From Sphingomonas sp. (GTDB lineage: Bacteria; Pseudomonadota; Alphaproteobacteria; Sphingomonadales; Sphingomonadaceae), in the NCBI RefSeq assembly GCF_004799495.1, contig NZ_SSMY01000014.1, positions 62,001-126,000 on the forward strand: a DNA stretch of 64,000 nt, in the 5' to 3' direction. A model generated the notes under the pieces. It did no database searches and was not told the DNA's origin. It was given only the letters and a program-made list of their open reading frames with translations. The number at the start of each line of letters is the position of its first letter. Position 1 is the stretch's first letter. Made by a program: the position numbers and the translations under genes. Positions 53,568 through 64,000 of this stretch are shown here, piece by piece.

Positions 53568-55466
53568 CTATTTCCCCAGATACTTCGCCCACCACGCGAA
53601 CACGCGCTTCTTCAGGTCGAGGATGTGCTCGGGCTGGCGGATGCCATGGCCTTCATCGGGGTAGATCATCAGCGTGGTCGGCACGCCGAGCTCCTTCAGC
53701 GCGTGCCAATATTCGATCGACTGGGTCGGCGGCACCTCGATGTCGCGTTCGCCGACATAGATGAAGGTCGGGGTCCGCGCCTTCTTGATGTACGTGATCG
53801 CGGAAACCTTCGTGTACGCCTCGGGGTCGTCGTACGCGGACTTGCCGAAGAACGGGATCATCCACTGGTCGATCCCGTTGGTGCCGTAATAGCTGATCCA
53901 GTTCGACAGGCCGGCCCCCGCGACGATCGCCTTGAAGCGGTTGGTCTGGGTGTTCGCCCACATCGCCATGAACCCGCCATAGCTGCCCCCGGTCAGCCCG
54001 AGCCGTTCGTCGTCGATCGGCGCGACCTTCTCGACCGCGTCGACCCCGGTCAGGATGTCGCGCAGGTCGCCGCCGCCGAAATCGCGCTTGTTGGCGGCGG
54101 TGAACGCCTCGCCCTGGCCGTAGGAGCCGCGCGGATTGGGGTAGAAGACGTAATAGCCGGCGTTGACATACTCGGCATTGGGGCTGTCGGCGGACGCGAA
54201 GCTTGGGCCCGAGGCCGAGGACGGCCCGCCATGGACGTTGACGATCATCGGTGCCTTGCCCGCCGGCGTGACGCGCGGGCCGATCAGCCAGCCCTGCACG
54301 TCGTATCCGTCGTTCTTCCACGTGATGCTGGTCGCCTTAACGACAGGTGCCACGCCGTCGTTATCGGCCGTGATCTTGCGCACCGCGCCGCGCGGGCCCG
54401 CGTAGATGGCGGGGGCGTGCTCGAAATCCTGCACCACCGTCGCGAGCACCGATCCGTCGCTGCTGAACGCGACCCGGCCGTCGCCCGCGCCGAAGCTGAC
54501 CGGCTGTTCCCACGCGACTTGCGTGCCCTTGCCCGGCGCGAAGGTCGCGACCTGTGCATTCGCGCCCATCAGCCGGGTCTCGCGAATCCCACCCCTGGTC
54601 CAGGTGAACGAGGTGACCGTCGCCTTGTCGCCCTTGGTCGCGTTGACCGGCTCGCCGCCCGCGAACGGCACCGTCCAGATGTCGCCGCCTACGGGTCCGA
54701 AATCGCTCATCAGCCCGCCGATATAGGCGACCGTCTTTCCGTCCGGCGAAATGCGCGGGAAATTGAGCTGGGTCTTGGGCCGGGCGATGGTGCGCACCGC
54801 GCCGGTCGTGGCGTCGACCGCGTCGAGCGTTGCGACCCACCAATTGTTGTCGCCATTGCCCAGTGCCGTCGTCGCGACGAACCCGCGCCCATCGGGGGTC
54901 CAGTCATATTCGTAGATGTAGCGGTCGGCAGGGGAGAGCGGGCTCACGTCGCTCACCGTCTTCCCGCTCAGGTCGAACACCGCGATGCGCTGCTCGTCGC
55001 TCTTCTCGCCGATTTCGCCGACCTGCCGCACGCCGGGCTGAGTCGCGCCCGATTCCTTTGCAGCACCAATCGTCACGAGCAGCGCGATGCGCTTGCCGTC
55101 GGGGGAGAAGCGCGGCGTTTGCGCGACGCCCTTGACCACTGCGATCGCGCGCGAGGATTTGCCCTCGCCGACCTCGAGCGTCATCGTGCCGGCGGCGCGG
55201 TCGCGCTGGAGCCAGGCGAGCGATCCGCCGGGGCCGAAGGTCAGCCCCGAATAGCTGCACGTCACGCACGGATCGATTGTCGCCAGGATGCGCCCGTCCT
55301 TGACCGAGCGCACCACGATCTTGCCGTGAATGCCCCCGCCCGATTCGATGCTCGCCAATTTGTCTCCCGCGGGCGACAGCGCCAGCGCGCCGTACGAATG
55401 GACCGGCGCGGCGAGCGCGGGGACGGCGGCGGAAGCGAGCAGGGCGGCGGCAAGGACTAGGCGCAT
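53568..55466 (-). CDS. Secreted S9 family peptidase (dipeptidyl/acylaminoacyl peptidase-like)
   Basis: 632 residues from ATG 55466. Signal peptide 1-20 (A-L-A-A-P). Propeller domain with repeated S-P-D-G-K, then the hydrolase domain: G-P-S-S-A-S-G-P, P-N-P-R-G-S-Y-G-Q-G-E, nucleophile in T-G-G-S-Y-G-G-F, Asp in V-G-E-R-D-I-E-V-P, His in D-E-G-H-G-I. It degrades peptides in the periplasm, in contrast to the cytoplasmic S9 enzyme at 35367. Confidence 0.92.
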   Translation of the reverse strand: MRLVLAAALLASAAVPALAAPVHSYGALALSPAGDKLASIESGGGIHGKIVVRSVKDGRILATIDPCVTCSYSGLTFGPGGSLAWLQRDRAAGTMTLEVGEGKSSRAIAVVKGVAQTPRFSPDGKRIALLVTIGAAKESGATQPGVRQVGEIGEKSDEQRIAVFDLSGKTVSDVSPLSPADRYIYEYDWTPDGRGFVATTALGNGDNNWWVATLDAVDATTGAVRTIARPKTQLNFPRISPDGKTVAYIGGLMSDFGPVGGDIWTVPFAGGEPVNATKGDKATVTSFTWTRGGIRETRLMGANAQVATFAPGKGTQVAWEQPVSFGAGDGRVAFSSDGSVLATVVQDFEHAPAIYAGPRGAVRKITADNDGVAPVVKATSITWKNDGYDVQGWLIGPRVTPAGKAPMIVNVHGGPSSASGPSFASADSPNAEYVNAGYYVFYPNPRGSYGQGEAFTAANKRDFGGGDLRDILTGVDAVEKVAPIDDERLGLTGGSYGGFMAMWANTQTNRFKAIVAGAGLSNWISYYGTNGIDQWMIPFFGKSAYDDPEAYTKVSAITYIKKARTPTFIYVGERDIEVPPTQSIEYWHALKELGVPTTLMIYPDEGHGIRQPEHILDLKKRVFAWWAKYLGK

Positions 55467-55586
55467 CGGGAACTCCTCGGGAGGGACGCGCTTCGTTAGT
55501 CCGTAACCGGCGTTCGAAAAAGAGGCAGGCGAGCGTTCGCTCTCCAACGGTTGCGTTCGGTGCCGAACGGGTCAAAAAGCGCGGCC

Positions 55587-57113
<1,527 letters not shown>

Positions 57114-57190
57114 TGCCGTCATCGCGACCGTTTGCCCTATCGCGGTAACTCGTTAAAACGCCCGCTTCCCTCCGCCCGAAAGGCCTGTCC

Positions 57191-57715
57191 ATGATTTCAA
57201 TTCTCGCCCTGTTCCTTCAAGCCGCTGCCCCTGCCGCCGCACCTGCTCCGTGGACCGTGACGCCGCGCCCCAATGCCGATCCCACGATCACCTCGACCGT
57301 GCTCGGCACGCCGTCGAGCGACGGCAATGCGACGCTTCGCCTGCGCTGCGATTCGGGCAAGGAGCGGATTGTTTCCGTCCAGCTGTTCACCAAAACGCCG
57401 CTGGGCGGTCCGCCCGACCGGCCGGTGACCTTCACGATCGACGGCGGCACGCCGATGGGCTCGAACTGGGAGTTCGTCGAAAAGGGCGCATACGTGCGCG
57501 ATGACATGGCGGTGACGACGCTGACCACCGCGATTGCCGGCGGCAAAGTCATAAAGGTCCACACCACGACGGCGCAGGGCGAGCCGATCGACGCGACCTT
57601 CGCGGGGCCGCCGTCGGCTGCCCCGGTCACGACCTTGCTCGCGGGTTGCGGCTATACGCTCGGCACGCCGCCGGTGCGCGCGCCGCTGCCGGCAGCCACC
57701 CCCGCGCCGAAGTGA
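57191..57715 (+). CDS. Secreted hypothetical protein, Ala/Pro-rich ends
   Basis: 174 residues. A short signal (residues 1-19), then a strand-rich middle with L-R-L-R-C-D-S-G, G-G-T-P-M-G-S-N-W-E-F-V and A-G-C-G-Y-T, and Pro/Ala-rich ends. Two Cys may pair. Its stop overlaps the epimerase GTG start, so the two are coupled although no metabolic link is evident. Family not recognised. Confidence 0.65.
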   Translation: MISILALFLQAAAPAAAPAPWTVTPRPNADPTITSTVLGTPSSDGNATLRLRCDSGKERIVSVQLFTKTPLGGPPDRPVTFTIDGGTPMGSNWEFVEKGAYVRDDMAVTTLTTAIAGGKVIKVHTTTAQGEPIDATFAGPPSAAPVTTLLAGCGYTLGTPPVRAPLPAATPAPK

Positions 57716-58131
57716 AGCTCGGCCGGCTCAATCACGTCGGGGTGGCGACGCCGTCGATCGCCGATGCCATCCCGTATTGGCGTGACGTGATGGGCGCGAC
57801 CGCGATCGGGGAGCCGTTCGACTTGCCCGCGCAAGGTGTGAAGGTGTGCTTCGTCGACACACCCAACACGCAGATCGAGCTGATCGAGCCGTACGATGCG
57901 AGTTCGCCGATCGCGGTGTTCATCGCCAAGAACCCGGGCGGCGGGCAGCACCATGTGTGCTACGAAGTGCCCGATATCGACGAGGCGAAGGCCTGGTTCG
58001 AGGCCAAGGGCGCACGTGTGCTCGGCGAGCCGCGGATCGGCGCGCACGGGACGCCGATCTTCTTTGTCCACCCGAAGGACATGGGCGGCGTCCTGACCGA
58101 GTTTATGGAGACGCCCAAGGGCGCGCATTGA
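57712..58131 (+). CDS. mce: Methylmalonyl-CoA epimerase
   Basis: 139 residues, GTG start at 57712 inside GTGA. VOC fold: L-N-H-V-G-V-A-T-P-S, I-E-L-I-E-P, G-G-G-Q-H-H-V-C-Y-E-V, I-F-F-V-H-P-K-D, L-T-E-F-M-E, which supplies the His/His/Glu metal ligands. It interconverts (S)- and (R)-methylmalonyl-CoA between the carboxylase and the mutase. Confidence 0.95.
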   Translation: MKLGRLNHVGVATPSIADAIPYWRDVMGATAIGEPFDLPAQGVKVCFVDTPNTQIELIEPYDASSPIAVFIAKNPGGGQHHVCYEVPDIDEAKAWFEAKGARVLGEPRIGAHGTPIFFVHPKDMGGVLTEFMETPKGAH

Positions 58132-58141
58132 GGGGGATCGA

Positions 58142-58936
58142 TTGGGGTACGAGCACATCCTGACCGAACGGCGCGGCGACGTGCTCGTCGTCACGCTCAA
58201 CCGGCCCGACCGGCTCAACGCCGCGCCACCGGCGATGTTCGGGGAGATTCGCGAGGCGCTAGGCAAGCTCGACGGCGCGCGAGCCGTGTTGATCGCGGGG
58301 GCGGGGCGGGCATTCTGCTCGGGCGCCGATGTCGGCGGCGGAGCGCTGACCGCCGCGGCACAGGGTCTCGATCCGGGCGAGGCGACGTATGACGCGCTGA
58401 CCAACGGCTACAACCCGACGCTGACCGCGATGGCCGACCTTGGCGTGCCGGTGGTCACCGCTGTGCGCGGGCCGGCGGCGGGGATTGGGTGCAGCCTCGC
58501 GCTCGCCGCCGATTTCTGCGTCGCGAGCGAGACCGCCTATTTCCTCCAGGCGTTCGTCAATATCGGGCTGGTCCCCGACGGCGGCGCGAGCTGGATGCTG
58601 ACCCGGCTGATCGGTCGCGCGCGGGCGAGCGAGATGATGATGCTGGGCGAGCGAGTCCCCGCCGCCAAGGCGCTCGACTGGGGGATGATTCACCGCGTGG
58701 TCGACGACGACTTGCTCGACCATGAAGGGTTCGCGCTGGCCGAGCGGCTCGCGGCGGGGCCGACCGTCGCGCTCGGGCTGATGCGCCGCCAGCTCCATGC
58801 GAGCCTCGCCGACGATTACGAAGGTGCGATGCTGCGCGAGGCCGAGAACCAGCGCGCCGCGCGCGGCACCGCCGATGCGATGGAAGGCGGGATGGCCTTC
58901 CTGCAAAAGCGCAAAGCCGAATTCCGGGGGCAATAG
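58142..58936 (+). CDS. Enoyl-CoA hydratase/isomerase family protein
   Basis: 264 residues, TTG start at 58142 with AGGGGG just upstream. Crotonase motifs: T-L-N-R-P-D-R-L-N-A, G-A-G-R-A-F-C-S-G-A-D-V, V-R-G-P-A-A-G-I-G-C-S-L-A-L-A-A-D, F-V-N-I-G-L-V-P-D-G-G. Gly-rich oxyanion positions and the late Asp are present; the first hydratase Glu position reads Ala/Gly, so isomerase or another crotonase reaction is possible. It lies between epimerase and mutase and may feed propionyl- or acyl-CoA. Confidence 0.88.
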   Translation: MGYEHILTERRGDVLVVTLNRPDRLNAAPPAMFGEIREALGKLDGARAVLIAGAGRAFCSGADVGGGALTAAAQGLDPGEATYDALTNGYNPTLTAMADLGVPVVTAVRGPAAGIGCSLALAADFCVASETAYFLQAFVNIGLVPDGGASWMLTRLIGRARASEMMMLGERVPAAKALDWGMIHRVVDDDLLDHEGFALAERLAAGPTVALGLMRRQLHASLADDYEGAMLREAENQRAARGTADAMEGGMAFLQKRKAEFRGQ

Positions 58937-58971
58937 TGACATCCGCGCGTGTCGAGGCGTAAGGCACGGCG

Positions 58972-61248
58972 ATGACCGGAAAACCGACGATCGACGACTG
59001 GCAGGCGCTCGCCGCGAAGGAAGTGAAGGGCGCCGACCTCACTTGGCACACGCCCGAGGGGATCGACGTCAAGCCGCTCTACACCGCCGCCGACGTCGCC
59101 GCCGATCCGGGTCTCCCCGGCTTCGCGCCGTTCACCCGCGGGGTGCGCGCGTCGATGTATGCGGGCCGCCCGTGGACGATCCGCCAGTACGCCGGCTTCT
59201 CGACCGCCGAAGCCTCCAACGCCTTCTACCGCCGCAACCTCGCCGCCGGGCAGAAGGGCCTCAGCGTCGCGTTCGATCTCGCGACGCACCGCGGCTACGA
59301 CAGCGACCATCCGCGTGTTATGGGCGACGTCGGCAAGGCCGGGGTCGCGATCGACACGATCGACGACATGAAGATCCTGTTCGACGGCATCCCGCTCGAC
59401 AGGATGTCGGTGTCGATGACGATGAACGGCGCGGTGATCCCGATCCTCGCCTTCTTCATCGTCGCGGGCGAGGAGCAGGGGGTCGATCAATCGCAGCTCG
59501 ACGGGACCATCCAGAACGACATCCTCAAGGAGTTCATGGTCCGCAACACGTACATCTACCCGCCCGAGCCGAGCATGCGGATCATCGCCGACATCATCGG
59601 CTACACCTCCGCGCACATGCCCAAATTCAACTCGATCTCGATCTCGGGCTATCACATCCAGGAAGCCGGCTCGACGATCGTCCAGGAGCTCGCCTTCACG
59701 CTCGCCGACGGCATGGCCTATGTGCGCGCGGCGCAGGCGGCGGGGCTCGACATCGACGCGTTCGCCGGGCGGCTGAGCTTCTTCTTCAACGTCGGCATGA
59801 ACTTCTTCATGGAGATCGCCAAGCTCCGCGCGGCGCGGCTGCTGTGGCACCGCGCGATGACGATGCTGGGCGCGAAGCTCGACCGGTCGAAGATGCTGCG
59901 CACGCACTGCCAGACCAGCGGGGTGTCGCTGCAGGAGCAGGACCCCTACAACAACGTGATCCGCACGACGGTCGAGGCGATGGCGGCCGCGCTCGGCGGC
60001 ACGCAAAGCCTCCACACCAACGCGCTCGACGAAGCGGTCGCGCTGCCGACCGATTTTACTGCCCGCATCGCGCGCAATACCCAGATCGTGCTGCAGGAGG
60101 AGACCGGCATCACCCGCGTCGCCGATCCGCTTGGGGGCTCGTATTATATCGAGGCGCTGACCGCCGAATTGGCCGAAAAAGCCTGGGCGCTGATCGAGCG
60201 CGCGGAGGCCGATGGCGGGATGGCCGCCGCGGTCGCCAAGGGCTGGCCCAAGGCGATGATCGAGGAAGCCGCCGCGGCGAAACAGGCGCGGGTCGATCGC
60301 GGCGAGGACGTGATCGTCGGGGTCAACAAATACCGGCTGGCCGAGGAAGCGCATCTCGACATCCTCGACGTCGACAACCACGCCGTGCGCGAGGCGCAAG
60401 TCGCGCGGATCGCGAAGGTCAAGGCGGGGCGCGACGAGGCGCGGTGTCAGGAGGCGCTCGAAGCGTTACGGGCCGGTTGCCGCAATCAAAATCCTCCCCG
60501 GCACGGGGAGGGGGACCGCTCGCCGGAGGCGAGTGGTGGAGGGGGCGGGCCACAGGGGGAATCGACCGAGGCGGCCCCCCCCTGTCAGCCTGCGGCTGTC
60601 ACCCCCCCGTCCCGGGGGGGATTTGAAAACAACCTGCTGGCCCTCGCGGTCGAATGTGCGCGGGCGCGCGCGACGCTTGGCGAAATCTCGTCGGCGATGG
60701 AGGATGTGTTCGGGCGCTACGGCACCAACCCCACTCCGGTCAGCGGCATCTATGGTGGCGCATATGATGCCGACGCGCGGTGGGAAAATCTGCTGTCCGG
60801 CGTCGCCGCGACCGAGCGCCGCTTGGGCCGCAAGCCGCGCATGCTCGTCGCCAAGATGGGGCAGGACGGCCACGACCGCGGCGCCAATCTGGTCAGCAGC
60901 ATGTTCGGCGATCTAGGCTTCGAGGTCGTCCCCGGCCCGCTGTTCCAGACCCCGCAGGAAGCCGCCGTGCTCGCGCTCGAAGAGGATGTCGACGTGGTCG
61001 GCGCCTCGAGCCTCGCGGCGGGGCACAAGACGCTGATCCCCGAACTGATCGGCCATCTGCGCGACGCCGGCCGCGCCGACATCAAAGTCATCGCCGGCGG
61101 CGTGATCCCCGCGCAGGACTACGATTTCCTGCGCGAGGCCGGCGTGCAGGCGATCTTCGGCCCCGGCACCAATCTGGTAAAGGCGGCGGAGGACGTGCTC
61201 CGCCTGCTCGGCCACAACATGCCGCCCGAAAGCGAGGCGGCGGAGTAA
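58972..61248 (+). CDS. scpA: Methylmalonyl-CoA mutase with repeat-derived linker
   Basis: 758 residues. Catalytic barrel at 1-500: [53 protein letters not shown]12 domain at about 615-758 with G-Q-D-G-H-D-R-G-A (cobalt-ligand His) and G-G-V-I-P. The linker contains about 47 residues (505-551) encoded by a dispersed palindromic repeat, kept in frame; without it the length is about 711, the family norm. Converts (R)-methylmalonyl-CoA to succinyl-CoA; needs adenosylcobalamin. Confidence 0.95.
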   Translation: MTGKPTIDDWQALAAKEVKGADLTWHTPEGIDVKPLYTAADVAADPGLPGFAPFTRGVRASMYAGRPWTIRQYAGFSTAEASNAFYRRNLAAGQKGLSVAFDLATHRGYDSDHPRVMGDVGKAGVAIDTIDDMKILFDGIPLDRMSVSMTMNGAVIPILAFFIVAGEEQGVDQSQLDGTIQNDILKEFMVRNTYIYPPEPSMRIIADIIGYTSAHMPKFNSISISGYHIQEAGSTIVQELAFTLADGMAYVRAAQAAGLDIDAFAGRLSFFFNVGMNFFMEIAKLRAARLLWHRAMTMLGAKLDRSKMLRTHCQTSGVSLQEQDPYNNVIRTTVEAMAAALGGTQSLHTNALDEAVALPTDFTARIARNTQIVLQEETGITRVADPLGGSYYIEALTAELAEKAWALIERAEADGGMAAAVAKGWPKAMIEEAAAAKQARVDRGEDVIVGVNKYRLAEEAHLDILDVDNHAVREAQVARIAKVKAGRDEARCQEALEALRAGCRNQNPPRHGEGDRSPEASGGGGGPQGESTEAAPPCQPAAVTPPSRGGFENNLLALAVECARARATLGEISSAMEDVFGRYGTNPTPVSGIYGGAYDADARWENLLSGVAATERRLGRKPRMLVAKMGQDGHDRGANLVSSMFGDLGFEVVPGPLFQTPQEAAVLALEEDVDVVGASSLAAGHKTLIPELIGHLRDAGRADIKVIAGGVIPAQDYDFLREAGVQAIFGPGTNLVKAAEDVLRLLGHNMPPESEAAE
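60488..60624. repeat. Dispersed palindromic repeat inside the mutase gene
   Basis: AATCCTCCCCGGCACGGGGAGG at one end, CCCCCCCGTCCCGGGGGGGATT at the other, with CAGCCTGCGGCTGTCA inside. In reverse complement it aligns with the intergenic element at 40764: GGGG..TGACAGCCGCAGGCTGACAG, then CCCTCCACCAC, then GCGGTCCCC and GGGGAGGATTTT. So it is a mobile-type repeat that landed in a coding linker and left the frame open through its whole length. Confidence 0.85.
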
Positions 61249-61249
61249 T

Positions 61250-61481
61250 ATGCCGACCGTGCTCAGGATCGGCGCGTTCCGCTTTATTTTTACAGTCATG
61301 AGCCCAACGAACCGCCGCACGTCCATGTCGATCGCGGCGACGCGACGATCAAGGTTTGGCTGATGCCGTGGAAGTCGCCAAGAGCCGCGGGTTTCGCGCG
61401 CACGAGATTGGTGGCATCGTCGCGATGGTTGACGCGCATCGCGCGCAGTTGCTGGAGGCGTGGCGTGAATATTTCGGCTAA
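61250..61481 (+). pseudogene. DUF4160 family gene with two frameshifts
   Basis: Read in three frames in turn, the region gives M-P-T-V-L-R-I-G-A-F-R-F, then Y-S-H-E-P-N-E-P-P-H-V-H-V-D-R-G-D-A-T-I-K-V-W-L-M-P, then V-E-V-A-K-S-R-G-F-R-A-H-E-I, A-Q-L-L-E-A-W-R-E-Y-F-G, stop at 61481. This is the full DUF4160 pattern. One base is missing at about 61284 (a T-run) and one at about 61367. DUF4160 and DUF2442 genes are commonly paired and have been proposed as toxin-antitoxin-like. Real decay or sequencing error. Confidence 0.75.
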
Positions 61482-61728
61482 AGTCACCGACGAGCGCGTT
61501 CTCGACGTGCGCTGTGACGACGCCAGCCTGATCGTCGATCTGATGGATGGCCGCACCATTTCGGTGCCGCTCGCCTGGTATCCCCGTTTGCTTCATGCGA
61601 CACCCGCGCAACGCGCGGTCTGGGAAAAGGCAGGCGCCGGCCATGGCATCCATTGGCCCGAGATCGATGAGGATTTGAGCACCGAAGGACTGCTGCGTGG
61701 CGCTCCGGCACCAGCGAAGGCGGCGTAA
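61465..61728 (+). CDS. DUF2442 family protein
   Basis: 87 residues from GTG 61465, overlapping the end of the DUF4160 frame by 17 bases. D-V-R-C-D-D-A-S-L-I-V-D-L-M-D-G-R-T-I-S-V-P-L-A-W-Y-P-R-L, then R-A-V-W-E, G-H-G-I-H-W-P-E-I-D-E-D-L-S is the complete DUF2442 motif set. It is intact, unlike its partner. Function unproven; the pair interrupts the propionate cluster between mutase and bioB. Confidence 0.85.
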   Translation: MNISAKVTDERVLDVRCDDASLIVDLMDGRTISVPLAWYPRLLHATPAQRAVWEKAGAGHGIHWPEIDEDLSTEGLLRGAPAPAKAA

Positions 61729-61731
61729 CGC

Positions 61732-62721
61732 ATGATTCGCACGGACTGGACCCGCGAGCAAATCGCGGCGCTGTTCGACCTGCCGTTCACCGAGCTCGTC
61801 TTCCGTGCGGCCGAGGTGCACCGCGAACATCACGCCGCGAACGAAGTGCAACTCTCCACGCTCCTCTCGATCAAGACCGGCGGCTGCCCGGAGGATTGCG
61901 GCTATTGCTCGCAGTCATCGCATCACGAGACCGGCCTGAAGGCCACCAAGCTGATGGACGTCCGCGCCGTCCTCCAAGCCGCGGCGCAGGCGCGGGACAA
62001 CGGCTCGACCCGCTTCTGCATGGGGGCGGCGTGGCGCAACCCCAAGGACAAGGACATTCCCGCGCTCGCCGAGATGGTGCGCGGGGTGCGCCAGATGGGG
62101 ATGGAAACGTGCATGACGCTCGGCATGCTGACGCCCGGCCAGGCGGCGGCTTTGGGCGAGGCGGGGCTCGATTACTACAACCACAATATCGACACTTCGC
62201 CGGAGAATTACGCCAACGTCATTTCGACGCGCAGCTTCGAGGAGCGGATCGAGACGCTGGAGAATGTGCGCGGGGCGGGAATCAATGTCTGCTGCGGCGG
62301 GATCGTCGGAATGGGCGAAACCCGATCGGATCGCGTCGGCTTCATCCATGCGCTCGCCAGCCTGCCGGTGCATCCGGAGAGCGTGCCGATCAACGCGCTG
62401 GTGCCGGTCAAGGGCACGGTGCTCGGCGACATGCTCGCCGACACCCCGCTCGCGAAGATCGACGATATCGAGTTTGTGCGCACGGTGGCGGCCGCGCGGA
62501 TCACGATGCCGGGGAGCATGGTGCGCCTCAGCGCGGGCCGCGAAAGCATGAGCGACGCGACGCAGGCTTTGTGCTTCCTGGCGGGCGCGAACTCGATCTT
62601 CACCGGCGACAAGCTGCTGACCGCGGGCAATGCCGGCGAGGACAAGGACGCCGCGCTGTTCGCGAAGCTGGGGCTGGCACCGATGGCGGCGGAGCAGCGT
62701 GCGATGGAGGCCGCGGAGTGA
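61732..62721 (+). CDS. bioB: Biotin synthase
   Basis: 329 residues, starting three bases after DUF2442. Radical-SAM motif C-P-E-D-C-G-Y-C (Cys52, 56, 59), then [14 protein letters not shown] and S-A-G-R-E-S-M. It inserts sulfur into dethiobiotin. Other bio genes are absent here, and its place next to pccA suggests matching biotin supply to carboxylase expression. Confidence 0.96.
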   Translation: MIRTDWTREQIAALFDLPFTELVFRAAEVHREHHAANEVQLSTLLSIKTGGCPEDCGYCSQSSHHETGLKATKLMDVRAVLQAAAQARDNGSTRFCMGAAWRNPKDKDIPALAEMVRGVRQMGMETCMTLGMLTPGQAAALGEAGLDYYNHNIDTSPENYANVISTRSFEERIETLENVRGAGINVCCGGIVGMGETRSDRVGFIHALASLPVHPESVPINALVPVKGTVLGDMLADTPLAKIDDIEFVRTVAAARITMPGSMVRLSAGRESMSDATQALCFLAGANSIFTGDKLLTAGNAGEDKDAALFAKLGLAPMAAEQRAMEAAE

Positions 62722-62897
62722 CGGGAGACTGCAAGAATTGCGGTCATCCAATCGGCTATCACCACGATGCGGTGAACGACGGCGACGAAATGTTCTGCAC
62801 GGTTCTGGATTGCGACTGTCCGGGCTATCGCGATGAAATAATCACCAGTCCGCAAACCGGCTCACGTGCCCGCGCGGAACAGTTGGGGAAGGCTTAG
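62718..62897 (+). CDS. Small Cys-rich zinc-ribbon-like protein (59 aa)
   Basis: GTG 62718 overlaps the bioB stop (GTGA). C-K-N-C-G-H near the N-terminus and [12 protein letters not shown] in the middle give five Cys plus His, a likely zinc ribbon; the rest is polar. It ends two bases before pccA. Family not recognised; coupling to both neighbours supports a real gene. Confidence 0.6.
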   Translation: MTGDCKNCGHPIGYHHDAVNDGDEMFCTVLDCDCPGYRDEIITSPQTGSRARAEQLGKA

Positions 62898-62899
62898 CT

Positions 62900-64000
62900 T
62901 GTTCAAGAAAATCCTGGTCGCCAATCGCGGCGAGATTGCGTGCCGCGTGATGCGCACCGCCAAGAAGATGGGGATCGCGACGGTCGCGGTCTATTCGGAC
63001 GCCGACGCGCGCAGCCCGCACGTGCTGATGGCTGACGAGGCGGTGCGGCTTGGGCCGGCGCCGGCGGCGGAGAGCTATCTGCTCGCAGAGCTGATCCTCG
63101 ATGCGGCGAAGGTGACGGGGGCGGACTGCATCCATCCGGGCTATGGCTTCCTGTCGGAGCGTGAGAGCTTCGCCAAGGCGTGCGCCGAGGCGGGGATCGC
63201 GTTCGTCGGCCCGCCGCCCAATGCGATCGCGGCGATGGGCGACAAGATCGAATCGAAGAAGCTCGCCAAGGCGGCGGGCGTCAACGTCGTCCCCGGCTTC
63301 TTGGGCGAGATCGCCGACACCGACGAGGCGGTGAAGATCGCCGGCGACATCGGCTATCCGGTGATGATGAAGGCCTCGGCCGGCGGCGGCGGCAAGGGGA
63401 TGCGGCTGGCCTATTCGGAGCAGGATGTCCGCGAGGGGTTCGAGGCGACCAAGCGCGAGGGGCTCGCGTCGTTCGGCGACGACCGCGTGTTCATCGAGAA
63501 GTTCATCGAAAGCCCGCGCCACATCGAAATCCAGGTGATGGGCGACCAGCACGGCAACATCCTCTACCTCGGCGAGCGCGAATGCTCGGTCCAGCGCCGC
63601 CACCAGAAGGTGGTTGAGGAAGCGCCGTCGCCGTTCGTCACGCCCGCGATGCGGAAAAGCATGGGCGAGCAGGCGGTCGCGCTGGCGCGCGCGGTGGGAT
63701 ACTATTCGGCGGGCACGGTCGAGCTGATCGTGTCGGGCGCCGACACCACGGGGCAGGGCTTCTACTTCCTCGAGATGAATACCCGGCTGCAGGTCGAGCA
63801 TCCGGTGACCGAGGCGATCACCGGGCTCGACCTGGTCGAACTGATGATCCGCGTCGCGGCGGGCGAGAAACTGCCGCTGACGCAGGAGCAGGTAACGCTC
63901 AACGGCTGGGCGATCGAGAACCGCGTCTATGCCGAGGACCCGTATCGCGGGTTCCTGCCCAGCATCGGCCGGCTGATCCGCTACGACCCGCCGGCGAGCG
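62900..64000 (+). CDS. pccA: Propionyl-CoA carboxylase alpha subunit (biotin carboxylase), cut by window edge
   Basis: TTG start at 62900. 367 residues visible, covering the biotin-carboxylase domain: [33 protein letters not shown] (ATP grasp loop), [24 protein letters not shown]. The biotin-carrier domain would lie beyond the edge. It carboxylates biotin for PccB. The [10 protein letters not shown] form and cluster context favour propionyl- over 3-methylcrotonyl-CoA carboxylase. Confidence 0.93.

Noticed and set aside
53502..55460. 652-codon plus-strand frame opposite the secreted S9 peptidase
   Set aside because: Shadow frame: the real peptidase on the minus strand has signal peptide and full catalytic triad.

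Overview
The window is GC-rich bacterial chromosome, most likely from the order Sphingomonadales (Sphingomonas or a close relative). I infer this from gene content: a CC_3452-type secreted protein, a TonB-dependent receptor, a single bifunctional Rsh, class I PHA synthase with a phasin, SleB-type wall hydrolases, egtBD, and the short dispersed palindromes common in sphingomonads. I made no database comparison. The window is densely coded, and no gene-free stretch exceeds about 300 bases.

Accessory region, 1-11157. This part carries immunity-type genes and ends at a tRNA-Thr gene. From the left it holds: a putative metalloprotease-like lipoprotein running off the edge; a four-gene cassette of small exported or membrane proteins (SRPBCC, membrane protein, DUF1579-like, YCII-like); a KOW protein; a sigma-region-4-like HTH gene followed by a MORC-type GHKL ATPase; and, divergent from these, an ApeA-like HEPN protein. 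Then comes a three-gene CBASS operon (CD-NTase, stand-alone E2-like protein, patatin phospholipase). Opposite it is a ParB-like gene, with an operator-like repeat array in the shared gap. No integrase is visible, so a tRNA-anchored island is an inference.

Chromosomal backbone, 11253-64000. 11.4-15.4 kb: polyprenol-linked glycan genes (GT2, methyltransferase, GtrA, GT-C-like membrane protein). 15.6-19.8 kb: a minus-strand run of queuosine-precursor transporter, argB, yggT, folD, an NTF2-like protein and marC. 19.9-25.2 kb: a repeat-containing secreted protein, a CNT nucleoside transporter, 3-hydroxybutyryl-CoA dehydrogenase and egtBD. 25.3-31.0 kb: cobalamin adenosyltransferase, a HIG1-like protein, gluQ, an HNH nuclease, ppc and a brnTA locus with a frameshifted toxin gene. 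31.1-46.5 kb: wall hydrolase, ogt, cytochrome b561, GT2, thioesterases, an S9 peptidase, MFS, aminopeptidase P, rsh, an HxlR regulator, TauE and an aminotransferase. 46.6-49.0 kb: phaC and phasin. 49.2-55.5 kb: TonB receptor, clpS, MAPEG, a second SleB protein and a second S9 peptidase.

Propionyl-CoA cluster, 55.6-64.0 kb. pccB, methylmalonyl-CoA epimerase, an enoyl-CoA hydratase, methylmalonyl-CoA mutase, a DUF4160/DUF2442 pair (DUF4160 frameshifted), bioB and pccA (cut by the edge) make the propionyl-CoA to succinyl-CoA route. BioB supports the biotin cofactor of the carboxylase. The adenosyltransferase at 25.3 kb supports the B12 cofactor of the mutase.

The most unusual points are the compact CBASS with E2 only and a possible operator; the neighbouring MORC ATPase / HTH / HEPN set, which I cannot match to a named system; a dispersed palindromic repeat translated in frame inside the mutase linker; another repeat translated inside a signal-peptide region; and two toxin-like genes broken by frameshifts next to intact partners.
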